DNA of 64,000 bases, from contig JAABSH010000016.1 in assembly GCA_011390465.1 (NCBI GenBank), positions 1 through 64,000 of the forward strand, written 5' to 3'. Both the position numbers and the translations under genes were made by a program. The notes under the pieces are model-generated. The model was not told where the DNA came from, did not search any database, and saw only the letters and a program-made list of their open reading frames with translations. Of this stretch, positions 1 to 8,396 are shown one piece after another. Source of the DNA: Desulfobacteraceae bacterium. GTDB taxonomy: Bacteria > Desulfobacterota > Desulfobacteria > Desulfobacterales > Desulfosalsimonadaceae. Numbering within the stretch: the first letter of the stretch is position 1; each line of letters starts with the position of its first letter.

Positions 1-1
1 G

Positions 2-475
2 GCCCGGGACGGCCGCGTGGGGATATCGGGTAAAACCCTTTTCAAGCATTATATTGTAAATGGAAAACCGGTAATCGGGGTAAGGGACGGGAATTTTTAC
101 ACCCAGGACCTGGGGGCGTGGGATGCCGGCGGCAACCTGATCATTACCGGCCGCAGGGATCTGGTGTTTATTTCCGGCGGTGAAAATATCAGTCCAGGTG
201 AAATTGAAACCGCCATGGTGGAAACCGGGCTGGTGCACGAAGCAGTGGTGGTGCCGGTGGATGATCCGGTTTTTGGCCGGGTTCCCTGGGCCTTTGTCCT
301 GGCTGAGATTCCGCCGGACCCGGCCCGGATCATATCTGTTTTGAAAAAAGTCCTGCCGTCCTATAAAATTCCCAAAAAAATTCTGCCCCTGCCCGCCGGT
401 ATGGCGGAAAAAGGCATCAAGCGGGACCGCAGGGCCTTGGAAAAAACAGCCGCGACCATGGTGAAAAAAGAATGA
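2..475 (+). CDS. menE: AMP-forming acyl-CoA ligase, MenE-like, C-terminal part (gene begins before the window)
   Basis: The reading frame is open to the window edge, so only the last ~158 residues are present. They match the C-terminal lid domain of the ANL (adenylate-forming) superfamily: a TQDLG hinge-type motif, GRRDLVFISGGEN followed by PGEIE, and a terminal GIKR segment that carries the usual catalytic lysine. The SGGENI.P.EIE form is typical of o-succinylbenzoate-CoA ligase, which activates OSB for menaquinone synthesis. The stop overlaps the start of the next gene (a MenH-like hydrolase) as ATGA, which supports a menaquinone operon. A different acyl-CoA ligase cannot be excluded because the substrate-binding domain lies outside the window. 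Confidence 0.72.
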   Translation, partial: ARDGRVGISGKTLFKHYIVNGKPVIGVRDGNFYTQDLGAWDAGGNLIITGRRDLVFISGGENISPGEIETAMVETGLVHEAVVVPVDDPVFGRVPWAFVLAEIPPDPARIISVLKKVLPSYKIPKKILPLPAGMAEKGIKRDRRALEKTAATMVKKE

Positions 476-1281
476 ACGCTTTGCTTCATTTTCGGGTCCA
501 TGGCAACCCGAATCATCCGGCCCTGCTTATGCTTCACGGATTCATGGGCCGGGGGGAGGCGTTTGGCCCGGTGATGCCGTTTCTGGAATCCCATTTTTAT
601 CTGGTGATGCCGGATCTGCCCGGGCATGGAAAATCGCTTTTTAAAACCCTGCCGGTAGACAGCCGCCCGCAAAATTTTACACAGGTGGGGGAAATGGTGC
701 TGGGCGTTATGGATGCCCTCGGCCTGGAGACTTTTTTTCTGTACGGCTATTCCATGGGCGGGCGGGTGGCCCAGCAGGTCTGCCTGCTGGCGCCGGACCG
801 GGTGCGCCATTTAATTCTGGAATCCGCGAGTCCGGGTATTATTGACATATCGGAAAGAAACGCCAGACAGGCAAAGGATCATTGCCTGCTGGAAGGCATT
901 GTTGATTCACAGGATTTTTACGAATTTCTGGTCCGATGGCACCGGATGCCGTTGTTTTGCACCCTGGCGGATGCTTCGCTCCTGTCCGGCCTGATGGCGT
1001 CCAAACGGAAAAATGACGTATCAGAGCTTTGCCAGGCCCTGAAAATTATGGGGGTGGGGAATCATGAGGGGTTCGGTCCGGCCCTGGCGGGCCTGCGCAC
1101 GCCCACAACCTATCTCTATGGTGAAAAAGATGAAAAATACGCCACAGAAGCTGCAAAAGCCGCTGACATGATTCCCGGATTGCGTGTAATCTCATTTCCG
1201 AATGCATCCCATAATATCCACATCCAGTTTCCCGGAGAAGTTGCAAAAGCCATCATCCGGACCCGGAGCGGCCCGGCCTGA
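472..1281 (+). CDS. menH: Alpha/beta hydrolase, likely SHCHC synthase MenH
   Basis: A 269-residue alpha/beta-hydrolase. The N-terminus has LHGFMGRGEAF (oxyanion region), then DLPGHG, the nucleophile elbow GYSMGGR, the family signature LESASPG, a late GEKDEKY acid region and the catalytic histidine in ASHNIH. LHGFMG, GYSMGGR and ESASPG together are the hallmark of 2-succinyl-6-hydroxy-2,4-cyclohexadiene-1-carboxylate synthase, an early menaquinone step. It begins inside the stop of the upstream MenE-like gene, so the two are almost certainly co-translated. The next gene (aldolase) is convergent. MenH identity is inferred from motifs and context; a general esterase is the alternative. Confidence 0.78.
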   Translation: MNALLHFRVHGNPNHPALLMLHGFMGRGEAFGPVMPFLESHFYLVMPDLPGHGKSLFKTLPVDSRPQNFTQVGEMVLGVMDALGLETFFLYGYSMGGRVAQQVCLLAPDRVRHLILESASPGIIDISERNARQAKDHCLLEGIVDSQDFYEFLVRWHRMPLFCTLADASLLSGLMASKRKNDVSELCQALKIMGVGNHEGFGPALAGLRTPTTYLYGEKDEKYATEAAKAADMIPGLRVISFPNASHNIHIQFPGEVAKAIIRTRSGPA

Positions 1282-1326
1282 AAACAGGTGCGCCATCGGC
1301 CTTTTATGCTGGATCGGAGAAAATTA

Positions 1327-2349
1327 TTATTCAGCTGCTTCCATGGCCCGGTCATATTTGCCGTCGCGGGCAAGACCGTTTAACCGGCAACGTTTTAAAA
1401 ATGTTTTTTGCGCCGCCGCCACATTGCTTTCCTGGCCTTTCCAGGCTGCAAGCACCGGTGCCTGCAGCGCGCGGCCATAAGAAAAACTGACTTGCCACGG
1501 ATGCGGGCTTGTCCTGTTGATGGCATTCAAGTGGTCCGTGGCGTCTGCTGCACTCTGCCCGCCGGACAGGAAGACGATTCCGGGGATTGCCGCCGGTACA
1601 TAGCGGGTCAGGCAGCGAAGGGTGGCCTCGGCAACCCGCTGCACGCTTTCCTGCCGCGCGCATTTCATGCCGGCAATAACCATGTTCGGCTTTAGCAGCA
1701 TCCCCTCGAACAGCACGCGGTGGGCATCCAGCTCGGTGAACACCGCCTCGAGCACCCTGGAGGTGACCTCTTCGCAGCGTTCGATGTCGTGAGCGCCATC
1801 CATCAGCACCTCCGGTTCTACGATGGGAACGATACCCAATTCCTGGCAGAGCGCCGCATAACGTGCTAATCCATGGGCATTTGCACGAATACCGAAGGTC
1901 GTCGGAATATCGCGATCGTCGATCTCAATTACTGCCCGCCATTTCGCAAACTTCGCCCCCAGCTGTTTATACTCAACAAGCCGTTCGCGCAGGCCGTCCA
2001 ATCCCTCGGTGATCTTTTCCTCGGGATGCAGTGCCAGCGCTTTTGCGCCTTTGTCCACCTTGATTCCTGGCACGATACCCCGGCTTGACAGCAGTTCGGC
2101 AAAAGGCGTTCCGTCCTGAGTGGTCTGGCGCAGGGTTTCGTCAAAAAGAATGACCCCACCGATATAGCGTTCGATGTCTTTAGTGGTAAAAAGAATTTCG
2201 CGGTATCGCCGGCGGTTTTCCTCGGTGGAGGTGACATTGATCGTATCAAAGCGTTTTTGGATCGTGGGATTACTTTCATCCGCTGCCAGTACGCCCTTTT
2301 GTTTTGCGACGATGGCTTTTGCTACAGACCAGAGGTTGTCTTTGGCCAT
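1327..2349 (-). CDS. Fructose-bisphosphate aldolase, class I (Schiff-base type)
   Basis: A 340-residue class I aldolase of the animal/plant type. Visible signatures are LAADESNPTIQKRF near the N-terminus, the FAKWRAV segment, PIVEPEVLMDG, the Schiff-base lysine in LLKPNMVIAG, and FLSGGQS near the C-terminus, all in family order and at full length. It cleaves fructose-1,6-bisphosphate to GAP and DHAP in glycolysis/gluconeogenesis. It stands alone, convergent with menH. Its codon choice (many CGC, GCG and GAG codons) looks a little different from the neighbours, so transfer from another lineage is possible. The start is set by ATG after a GGAG-like site (minus strand, near 2355). Confidence 0.93.
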   Translation of the reverse strand: MAKDNLWSVAKAIVAKQKGVLAADESNPTIQKRFDTINVTSTEENRRRYREILFTTKDIERYIGGVILFDETLRQTTQDGTPFAELLSSRGIVPGIKVDKGAKALALHPEEKITEGLDGLRERLVEYKQLGAKFAKWRAVIEIDDRDIPTTFGIRANAHGLARYAALCQELGIVPIVEPEVLMDGAHDIERCEEVTSRVLEAVFTELDAHRVLFEGMLLKPNMVIAGMKCARQESVQRVAEATLRCLTRYVPAAIPGIVFLSGGQSAADATDHLNAINRTSPHPWQVSFSYGRALQAPVLAAWKGQESNVAAAQKTFLKRCRLNGLARDGKYDRAMEAAE

Positions 2350-2707
2350 TTGGACTCTCCTTTTGTATTGAGTGTTTTTGTATATTCAGCCGACCGGCTT
2401 CCCTGATTATAGAAACCGATAGATGAGCAAATGATAACAAAGAATTTTGCAATACGCAAAAGTATAATAAAGTGTTCATCGTCACCCCGGCGTTACAAAT
2501 CGTTACCTTGTTCATTGTTATAAAAAAGTAACGCTACCTGACGGATGCACCTGCCCCTTTTTTTGCCGCAAGACAAATTGATCCCGGGGCAGATGAATTT
2601 AAAACAGCGTTTCAATTATTTTAAATCTTTTTCAATCAGGGACTTGCCGTATCCTCTTGCCGTTAATGGTTTTTAGACGGTTTCTTGGCAATAAAAATTC
2701 GATCCTG

Positions 2708-2723
2708 TGGCACGAAAATTGTA
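2708..2723 (+). promoter_or_regulatory. Candidate sigma-54 promoter upstream of the hsp20 remnant
   Basis: TGGCACG, four bases, then TTGTA. GG and GT are separated by exactly ten bases, as in the -24/-12 class; only the -12 GC is changed to GT. It lies ~80 bp before the Hsp20 start and in the same direction. I see no gene in the rest of the 455-bp gap 2350-2804, which is AT-rich and presumably also holds the aldolase promoter. Confidence 0.5.
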
Positions 2724-2804
2724 TTAAATATTAGGCGGATATGGACATAACGGATCGGCAAATCTGCCCGGGGAGGACAGACGGATGAAAGGAGGTGAGG
2801 ATCA

Positions 2805-3122
2805 ATGGAATTAACCCCATGGAAGCCTTTTGGCGAATTGAGTACGTTTCGCGGTGAAATGGATCGGCTCTAGGATCGATTTTTCAGAGAAAGACCCCTG
2901 GCAAAAGTCTTTACGGAAGAATGGGCGCCTTCTGTGGATATTTCCGAAACCGGTGACAAGATGATCGTAAAGGCGGAGTTGCCCGGCCTGGCGGCGGAAG
3001 ATGTGAATGTCAGTCTTTCCGGGGATCTTCTGACCATCAAGGGTGAAAAGAAAAAGGAAACCGAGGAAAAGGATGAGCAGCATCACTATATCGAGAGATA
3101 TAACTGCCAAAGGCGACTTTAA
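2805..3122 (+). pseudogene. Small heat-shock protein (Hsp20/alpha-crystallin) with in-frame amber stop and lost C-terminus
   Basis: An excellent ribosome site (AAAGGAGGTGAGG, 2788-2800) precedes ATG at 2805. The product starts MELTPWKPFGELSTF and continues through EMDRL, where codon 23 (2871-2873) is TAG. The same frame then reads DRFF and continues as an alpha-crystallin domain: VDISETGDKMIVKAELPG, AAEDVNVSLSGDLLTIKGE, ERY. After ERY the family sequence is lost and the frame stops at 3122, so the C-terminal strand and the IxI tail are missing. TGG to TAG is a plausible single-base origin of the stop. The gene is probably dead; restart at the ATG at 2934 would make only a domain fragment. The acid-stable chaperone role is known for the family, not shown here. 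Confidence 0.8.
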
Positions 3123-3244
3123 GAATATCACCTGTTATACACCGGCCTGCGGCGGACCCGGCAATATCGATCCCCGGCTTTAACAGAGTGAACAATCATT
3201 TTTTTGCCGGCCCACCCAATCTTTAGACCAAAAGGAGGCAGATC

Positions 3245-3595
3245 ATGATTATTTCAGACATTATTCAAACAGCGGCATCCGAAGGCAAAGAAAAGCATGT
3301 CCCGACCATCACCATCGACAAAGGCTACAAGGAAGGCAGCGACATCGTCCTCGTGGTGGTGGGCCATGAAATGGAACATCCCAACACGGAAGCTCATCAC
3401 ATTTCCTGGATTGAACTTTACGGCGTTACAAAAGATACCAATCAGACCCTTCATTTGGGGCGGGCTGCCTGGGCCCCGGTGTATTCAAACCCCAATGTTC
3501 GTTTTCAAATCAACGGCATTGAAAAATTCAAAGCCTTTCATGCCCTGGCGTATTGCAATATTCATGGACTCTGGGCCAATTCACTGGAACTTTGA
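3245..3595 (+). CDS. Superoxide reductase (neelaredoxin-type, class without desulforedoxin domain)
   Basis: A 116-residue protein matching the catalytic domain of desulfoferrodoxin/neelaredoxin. The mononuclear iron ligands are visible: His18 in EKHVP (with Glu16 and Lys17 of the active-site loop), His45 in EHPN, His51 in EAHHISW, and the Cys104/His107 pair in YCNIHG. There is no N-terminal Cys4 rubredoxin-like domain, so it is the one-iron class. It reduces superoxide to hydrogen peroxide in the cytoplasm using rubredoxin-type electron donors, a standard oxygen defence in anaerobes. AAAGGAGG sits just upstream of the ATG. It stands alone between the hsp20 remnant and acs. Confidence 0.93.
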   Translation: MIISDIIQTAASEGKEKHVPTITIDKGYKEGSDIVLVVVGHEMEHPNTEAHHISWIELYGVTKDTNQTLHLGRAAWAPVYSNPNVRFQINGIEKFKAFHALAYCNIHGLWANSLEL

Positions 3596-3719
3596 GATCC
3601 GTCCGGAAAAGGCCCTGTAACAGAATGATGAATTTGTTCTGACCCCAACGCCTGTATCCTTGAAATAAATGCGGAAAACGGCACGACAGGCGTTTTGGCG
3701 CCGAAAGGAGGTGACCGTC

Positions 3720-5726
3720 ATGCCAGATGACCGAAATCCGGAGACCGGGGAAGCCGGAATGGCCGGAATGGCCGGGGAGCGATATCCCGTTCCTGCGGAG
3801 TTTCAGCGGCAGGCCCGGATAGCCGGAAGGGATGCGTTTGACAATGAATATTTGAACTCCATCCGGAACATTGAAGGATTCTGGGCCAGGAAAGCCCGGG
3901 AACTGCTGGTCTGGCAAAAGCCCTGGCAGAAGACCCTGACCGGTGATTTTGCCACAGGCGATGCCACCTGGTTTCAGGGCGGAAAATTGAACGCCGCCTT
4001 TAATTGTCTGGACCGGCATGTTCAGACCTGGCGGCGAAACAAGGCCGCTATCCTTTTCGAGGGGGAGCGCATCGGCGACAGCCGGGCCATCACCTATCAG
4101 GAACTGTTTTACGAGGTCAACAAGCTGGCCCAGGTGTTCAAAAAACTGGGCGTGCGCAAGGGCGACCGCGTCATGCTTTACCTTCCCATGATTCCGCAGC
4201 TGGTTATCAGTATGCTGGCCTGTGCCCGGATCGGCGCGGTACACAGCGTGGTGTTCGGCGGATTCAGCGCGGAATCCCTGGCCAACCGCATCAATGATTG
4301 CCAGGCCCGTCTTCTTCTCACCAGCGACGGCGGATTCCGGGCCGGCCGGGTTGTCACCCTGAAAAAAAACGCGGATGCGGCCCTGGCCAAATGCCCGTCC
4401 GTGGAAAAAGTGCTTGTGGTTCGCCGGACCGGAGAAGAAATTTCCATGAAGCCGGGCCGGGATCTCTGGTATCATCTGGAAATGCGGGCCCCGGATCTCA
4501 AGCCGGTTTGCCCGCCCCAATGGATGCGGGCCGAAGATCCCCTGTTTATTCTTTATACCTCGGGAAGCACCGGAAAACCCAAAGGTCTGGTGCACGCAAC
4601 CGGCGGATACCTGCTTTTTGCCGCGAGTACGTTTCTGGACATCTTTGATTACCGGGATGAGGATACCTTCTGGTGCACGGCGGACATCGGCTGGGTCACC
4701 GGACACAGTTATCTGGTCTACGGCCCTCTGGCTGCCGGCGCCACTACCCTGATGTACGAAGGCGCTCCCAACTATCCGGCCCATGACCGGTTCTGGGATA
4801 TCGTGGAGAAATATTGCGTCAGCATTTTTTACACCGCTCCCACCGCCATCCGGGCCCTCCTCAGGGAAGGGGATAAATGGGTGGCAAAACGGGATGTGAG
4901 CAGTCTGCGTCTCTTGGGTACGGTGGGAGAGCCCATCAATCCGGATGCATGGAAATGGTATTACAGGGTAGTGGGGCAGGGACGATGTCCCATTGTGGAT
5001 ACCTGGTGGCAGACTGAGACCGGCGGTATTCTGTTGAGCCCCTTGCCCGGCGCCATTGACCTGAAGCCCGGGGCCGCGACGGTTCCTTATTTCGGGATTG
5101 AGCCCTGTCTAATGGATGAAGCCGGAAAGGAAATCAAGGGGCCGGGAACAGGGCATCTCTGCATCAAGGCGCCCTGGCCCGGCATGGCACAGACCATTTA
5201 CAAGGATCGTAAGCGGTATCACCAAACCTATTTTACAAAGTATCCCGGGTATTATTTTACCGGGGACGGGGCGCGGCGGGATGCGGACGGCGATTACTGG
5301 ATCACCGGCCGGGTCGACGATGTGATCAATGTCAGCGGGCACCGCTTGGGCACGGCTGAAGTGGAAAGCGCGCTTCAGACCCATCCGGCGGTTGCGGAAG
5401 CAGCGGTGGTGGGGACGCCCCATGACATCAAGGGCGAATCTATTTATGCCTTTGTTATTCTGAAACCGGGCCGGCAGGCCAGCGAAGCATTAAAATCGGA
5501 ACTGGTGGAACAGGTCCGCCATATGATCGGGCCGGTGGCAAAGCCGGAACAGATTCAATGGGCGGACGCCCTGCCCAAAACCCGCAGCGGCAAGATCATG
5601 CGCCGGCTTCTCAGAAAAATTTCCAGCGGCGATACGGCGGACCTGGGAGATACCTCTACCCTTCTGGATCGGGAGGTGGTTCTGCGTCTGGTGGAAGGGG
5701 CAAAATCCATCACGGGAAAGGTTTGA
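3720..5726 (+). CDS. acs: Acetyl-CoA synthetase (AMP-forming)
   Basis: About 668 residues, the normal Acs length. The ANL motifs appear in order: [14 protein letters not shown] (P-loop), [46 protein letters not shown], and the C-terminal TRSGKIMRR with the catalytic, acetylatable lysine. WWQTETGG and the SGHR hinge are specific for acetyl/propionyl-CoA synthetases. The start is placed at the ATG at 3720 because AAAGGAGGTGA lies eight bases before it; a longer frame from 3669 lacks such a site. The enzyme makes acetyl-CoA from acetate, ATP and CoA. A small remnant gene follows 17 bp downstream. Propionate could also be a substrate. Confidence 0.94.
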   Translation: MPDDRNPETGEAGMAGMAGERYPVPAEFQRQARIAGRDAFDNEYLNSIRNIEGFWARKARELLVWQKPWQKTLTGDFATGDATWFQGGKLNAAFNCLDRHVQTWRRNKAAILFEGERIGDSRAITYQELFYEVNKLAQVFKKLGVRKGDRVMLYLPMIPQLVISMLACARIGAVHSVVFGGFSAESLANRINDCQARLLLTSDGGFRAGRVVTLKKNADAALAKCPSVEKVLVVRRTGEEISMKPGRDLWYHLEMRAPDLKPVCPPQWMRAEDPLFILYTSGSTGKPKGLVHATGGYLLFAASTFLDIFDYRDEDTFWCTADIGWVTGHSYLVYGPLAAGATTLMYEGAPNYPAHDRFWDIVEKYCVSIFYTAPTAIRALLREGDKWVAKRDVSSLRLLGTVGEPINPDAWKWYYRVVGQGRCPIVDTWWQTETGGILLSPLPGAIDLKPGAATVPYFGIEPCLMDEAGKEIKGPGTGHLCIKAPWPGMAQTIYKDRKRYHQTYFTKYPGYYFTGDGARRDADGDYWITGRVDDVINVSGHRLGTAEVESALQTHPAVAEAAVVGTPHDIKGESIYAFVILKPGRQASEALKSELVEQVRHMIGPVAKPEQIQWADALPKTRSGKIMRRLLRKISSGDTADLGDTSTLLDREVVLRLVEGAKSITGKV

Positions 5727-5743
5727 CGCTTCCGGAGGAAACA

Positions 5744-5903
5744 ATGACCAATACGTTCTGGACTGCTTTTGGCGCGAGTTCCCTGGCTGCCGTGGTCACC
5801 TTTATCGGGATTTTTGTGATCCGCCGAAAACCGCAAATACAGCCTGGCCGCCCTGGCCGCGGGCATTCTTGTGGCCATTGTCATTGTGATTTCCAAGGCA
5901 TGA
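5744..5903 (+). pseudogene. Short membrane-protein remnant, possibly a ZIP-family metal transporter N-terminus
   Basis: After a GGAGGAA site, ATG at 5744 opens a hydrophobic segment (FGASSLAAVVTFIGIFVIRR). In this frame the text then turns into non-membrane sequence, but one frame over it continues as YSLAALAAGILVAIVIVISKA, a second membrane helix, and stops at TGA 5901-5903. So a frameshift near 5835 separates two helices. The stop itself is the first three bases of repeat element E1. The pattern of two N-terminal helices around an IRR loop resembles ZIP transporters cut after helix two, but the match is weak; an unrelated two-helix protein is possible. Confidence 0.4.
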
Positions 5904-6160
5904 CGGCTTCGTAAAGGGTTTTTGGCGGCATTTTTGCCGCTGTATGAACCCATAAGAAATTCCCGTTCATAATATTTTTTATCCCGCAGAGTCGCTGAGT
6001 CGCTGAGATTTTTTTCTCTGCGAGCGCTGCGCCTCTGCGCGAGATAAGATCTTTTTAAGATGCACTTATTTGGAAGTCCAAATTCTTTGTTGCGCTGCAT
6101 CCCCAGCTTTATCCCCAGCTGCTTCAACGTACGCCAGGTACGTCTCATTGCGGGGGATTG
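5901..6160 (+). repeat. Repeat element E, copy 1 (MITE-like, TGACGGCTTCG end)
   Basis: Begins TGACGGCTTCGTAAA, then a GGCGGCA/TGCCGC hairpin, TTTTTTATCCCGCAGAG, a CTCTGCG-rich inverted core, TGCACTTATTTGGAAGTC, and a right module (TTGCGCTGCATCC to CTCATTGC). Copies are at 28402-28719 and, inverted, 31886-32054. The right module is inverted relative to copy 2, so the element has internal rearrangements. Its left end stops the ZIP-like remnant and its right end overlaps the 3' end of the zinc-ribbon remnant. Confidence 0.75.
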
Positions 6161-6351
6161 TCCTTGTCTGTATTTTTATCTTCAGTGCCATAAGCCTTTT
6201 CGCAGGCGGTTTCCATCCACCTGGTGATTTGATCCCGGTAATCGTCCGGCCGGGTTTCCATTCCGCAATCCTTGCAGACCACTTTTGCGTTGGCTCACCG
6301 GCCTTTTATCCGGGCCTTGCCCCCGCAGAAAATGCATTTCAGTTCCGGCAT
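6145..6351 (-). pseudogene. Small Lar-like zinc-ribbon protein interrupted by an in-frame TGA
   Basis: A strong site (CAGGAGG) precedes ATG at 6351 on the minus strand. The frame reads [18 protein letters not shown], then TGA (6295-6297, codon 19), then without a frame change [16 protein letters not shown] and about 35 more residues to TGA at 6145. CxxCGG followed by CxxCG is the paired-knuckle pattern of small zinc ribbons such as the restriction-alleviation Lar family. The TGA lies in the loop between the two knuckles, a poor place for selenocysteine, so a point mutation in a dying gene is more likely. The last codons run into repeat E1. The frame is too short and broken to be found as one open frame. 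Confidence 0.55.
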
Positions 6352-6396
6352 CCGGCGGTCCTCCTGAAGTGAAAGTTAAAAAAATGAAATAAAAAA

Positions 6397-6541
6397 CAGA
6401 ATCTTCTTTTCGGTCCCGCAGGGGCGGTACAAAAAGCGGCACGGTGCTGATGCGGTAATAAAGGTCTTTTCGGAACCGGCCCCGGCCTACTTCAGCCGCC
6501 AGATCCCGGTTGGTGGCGACCAGGAGCCGGAAATCCGATTT
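6397..6541 (-). pseudogene. Fragment of a sigma-54-dependent activator AAA+ domain
   Basis: On the minus strand the segment reads [31 protein letters not shown], then [15 protein letters not shown]. This is the sensor-I/arginine-finger part of an NtrC-type ATPase (compare FRLVAATNRDL and FRKDLLYR in the intact regulator at 53171-54616). There is no Walker A, no GAFTGA and no DNA-binding domain in the window on either side. It joins directly onto the headless SDR on the opposite strand, so it marks a deletion or recombination junction near 6541. Confidence 0.8.
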
Positions 6542-7243
6542 GTGGGAATTTTCGACGTAAACGACGCGGGGGTAAAAACCCTGGCCGCTGAAATCGGCAC
6601 GGAAAATTGTTTTTCAGGGATTATGGATGTGGCGGACCCGCAAAGCGTTTGCCGGCAGGTAGCGGCGTTTTCCCGCCGTACCAGCGGCCGGATGGATGTG
6701 CTGGTCAATAATGCCGGAATTTTGAATTTCGGCCTTTTTGAAACCCTGCCCCTGGAAACCCATTTTAAGCAGGTGGATGTTAATTTCAAGGGGAGTCTGG
6801 CGGTGATGCATGCTGCCATTCCATTTTTAAAACAGACCCCCGGCGCCCGTATCATCAATATGTCTTCGGTGTCTTCTGTTTTTGGCGTTCCGGATTTGTC
6901 GGTTTATGCCGCCACCAAACACGCGCTCTCCGCCATGACCGAGGCGTTGAATATTGAACTGGAAAAACACGGAATTTTTGTCTGCGACATCCGCCCGCCC
7001 TATGTAAAAACCCCGCTTCTCGCCGCTGAGGCGTCGGTCCGCAGCATCCGAACCCTGGGGGTCCATCTGCGTCCGGAGCAGGTAGCCCGGGTTGTGTGGC
7101 AGGCGGCCCACCGGAAAAAACTGCACTGGAATATCAGCACCACCCGGCTGGTGGCTGTTTTTTTCCATATCATGCCTTTTGCCGTCCGCCGGGCCATGAA
7201 AATACTGGCCATGCCCCGGGATGAATTTAGGAATAAGACTTGA
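6542..7243 (+). pseudogene. Short-chain dehydrogenase/reductase lacking its N-terminal nucleotide-binding strand
   Basis: The frame encodes a classical SDR from the second strand onward: GIFDVND, VLVNNAG, the serine region NMSSVSS, the YAATKHA catalytic Tyr/Lys pair, and RPPYVKTPLL. The TGxxxGIG dinucleotide loop and first helix (about 35 residues) are missing. Just upstream the DNA belongs to an activator gene on the other strand, so the 5' end was lost by recombination. The only available start is GTG at 6542 with no ribosome site. A truncated protein could be made but should not bind NAD(P) normally. Confidence 0.65.
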
Positions 7244-7313
7244 CGAAGACCGGCGGAACCGGAAAACTTAAATGGGGTATTTGAATAACGCCAGTTTATC
7301 AGAGGAAAAAAAC

Positions 7314-8336
7314 ATGCGCATCGCCATTTATGGGGCCGGGTCCCTGGGAACCATTCTCGGGGCGTATATTGCCCGAAGCGGAAAAGACATTGACCTGATC
7401 AATCATAACAAGGCCCATGTAACGGCGCTTAAAACAAAAGGGGCCCGGGTGACGGGATGCGTCCGGATGACGGTCCCGGTCTGTGCCCTGCTGCCCGAAG
7501 AGATACGGGAGCCCTATGATATTATTTTTTTAATGACCAAACAGCTGGACAATAAAAATGTTGTCCGCGCTCTGGTGCCGTTTCTCAAGGCGGACGGGGT
7601 CATCTGCACCATGCAGAACGGGCTTCCGGAACTCTCCGTGGCGGAAGTGATCGGGGAACACCGGACCTTTGGCTGTTCCATTGCCTGGGGCGCCACATTG
7701 GTCGAAAGCGGCGTTTGTGAGCTGACCTCCGCGCCGGACAGCCTCTCATTCGGCCTGGGGTCCCTGGTCGCGGATCCGGATGTGCAATGCCTCAATGAGA
7801 TCAAAACTCTTCTGGAATGCATGGGCACAGTTGAAATTGAAAAAAATTTTATTGGCGCCAGATGGACAAAACTGCTGGTGAACAGTTCCTTCAGCGGCAT
7901 GTCCGCGGTTTGTGGCTGTACTTTTGGAGAGGTGGCAGCAGATAAATCCGCCCGAATGTGCGTCCAGCGCATTGCAAAGGAATGCATTGACGTGGGGGAC
8001 AAGGCGGGTATCCGCATTGCGCCCATTCAGGGAAAGGATATCCGCCGGCTGCTGGATTACCGGAGCCGCTTAAAACAAAAGCTGTCCTTTGCCCTTATTC
8101 CCCTGATGATCCGGAAACACCGGCTTCTCAAGGCCAGCATGCTCCAGGATCTTGAAAAAGATAAAAAAACCGAAGTGGATGCCATTAACGGCATAGTGTG
8201 TGATTACGGAAAAAAATACAACGTGCCCACCCCGTATAATGATCTGGTGAGACAGATCATTCATGAAATCGAAGTGCATCAGCGCATTCCGGAAAAAAAT
8301 AATCTTCAGGTCTTTGAACCCTTGAGGCATCCTTGA
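7314..8336 (+). CDS. Ketopantoate reductase family protein (PanE/ApbA-like)
   Basis: About 340 residues. The N-terminus MRIAIYGAGSLGTILGAYIA is the Rossmann loop of 2-dehydropantoate 2-reductases; further on are FLMTKQLDN, TMQNGLPE and GCSIAWGAT, then a helical C-terminal half with KLLVNSS (usual catalytic Lys region) and HEIEVHQR. The start at 7314 follows AGAGGAAA; an upstream ATG at 7272 gives an N-terminal extension the family lacks. The known reaction is NADPH reduction of ketopantoate to pantoate (coenzyme A synthesis), but many homologues act on other 2-keto acids and there is no pantothenate gene nearby, so the substrate is open. The stop is directly followed by a short end of repeat E. 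Confidence 0.82.
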   Translation: MRIAIYGAGSLGTILGAYIARSGKDIDLINHNKAHVTALKTKGARVTGCVRMTVPVCALLPEEIREPYDIIFLMTKQLDNKNVVRALVPFLKADGVICTMQNGLPELSVAEVIGEHRTFGCSIAWGATLVESGVCELTSAPDSLSFGLGSLVADPDVQCLNEIKTLLECMGTVEIEKNFIGARWTKLLVNSSFSGMSAVCGCTFGEVAADKSARMCVQRIAKECIDVGDKAGIRIAPIQGKDIRRLLDYRSRLKQKLSFALIPLMIRKHRLLKASMLQDLEKDKKTEVDAINGIVCDYGKKYNVPTPYNDLVRQIIHEIEVHQRIPEKNNLQVFEPLRHP

Positions 8337-8351
8337 TGACGGCTTCGTAAA
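8337..8351 (+). repeat. Solo terminus of repeat E
   Basis: TGACGGCTTCGTAAA, identical to the first 15 bases of copy E1 and the complement of the right end of copy E2 (CGAAGCCGTCA). It starts one base after the PanE-like stop codon. Confidence 0.6.
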
Positions 8352-8396
8352 AACTGCTGAGTTTTCTACACTGCACTTTTATAGAGGGGTGTTTTT

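Noticed and set aside
2871-2873. Amber codon in hsp20 as a pyrrolysine codon
   Set aside because: The C-terminus of the gene is also lost, no PYLIS-like context or methylamine gene is near, and position 23 has no reason to carry Pyl. Simple decay fits better.
3528-4784. Long antisense frame over acs
   Set aside because: Same reason: no motifs, while the sense frame is a complete acetyl-CoA synthetase.
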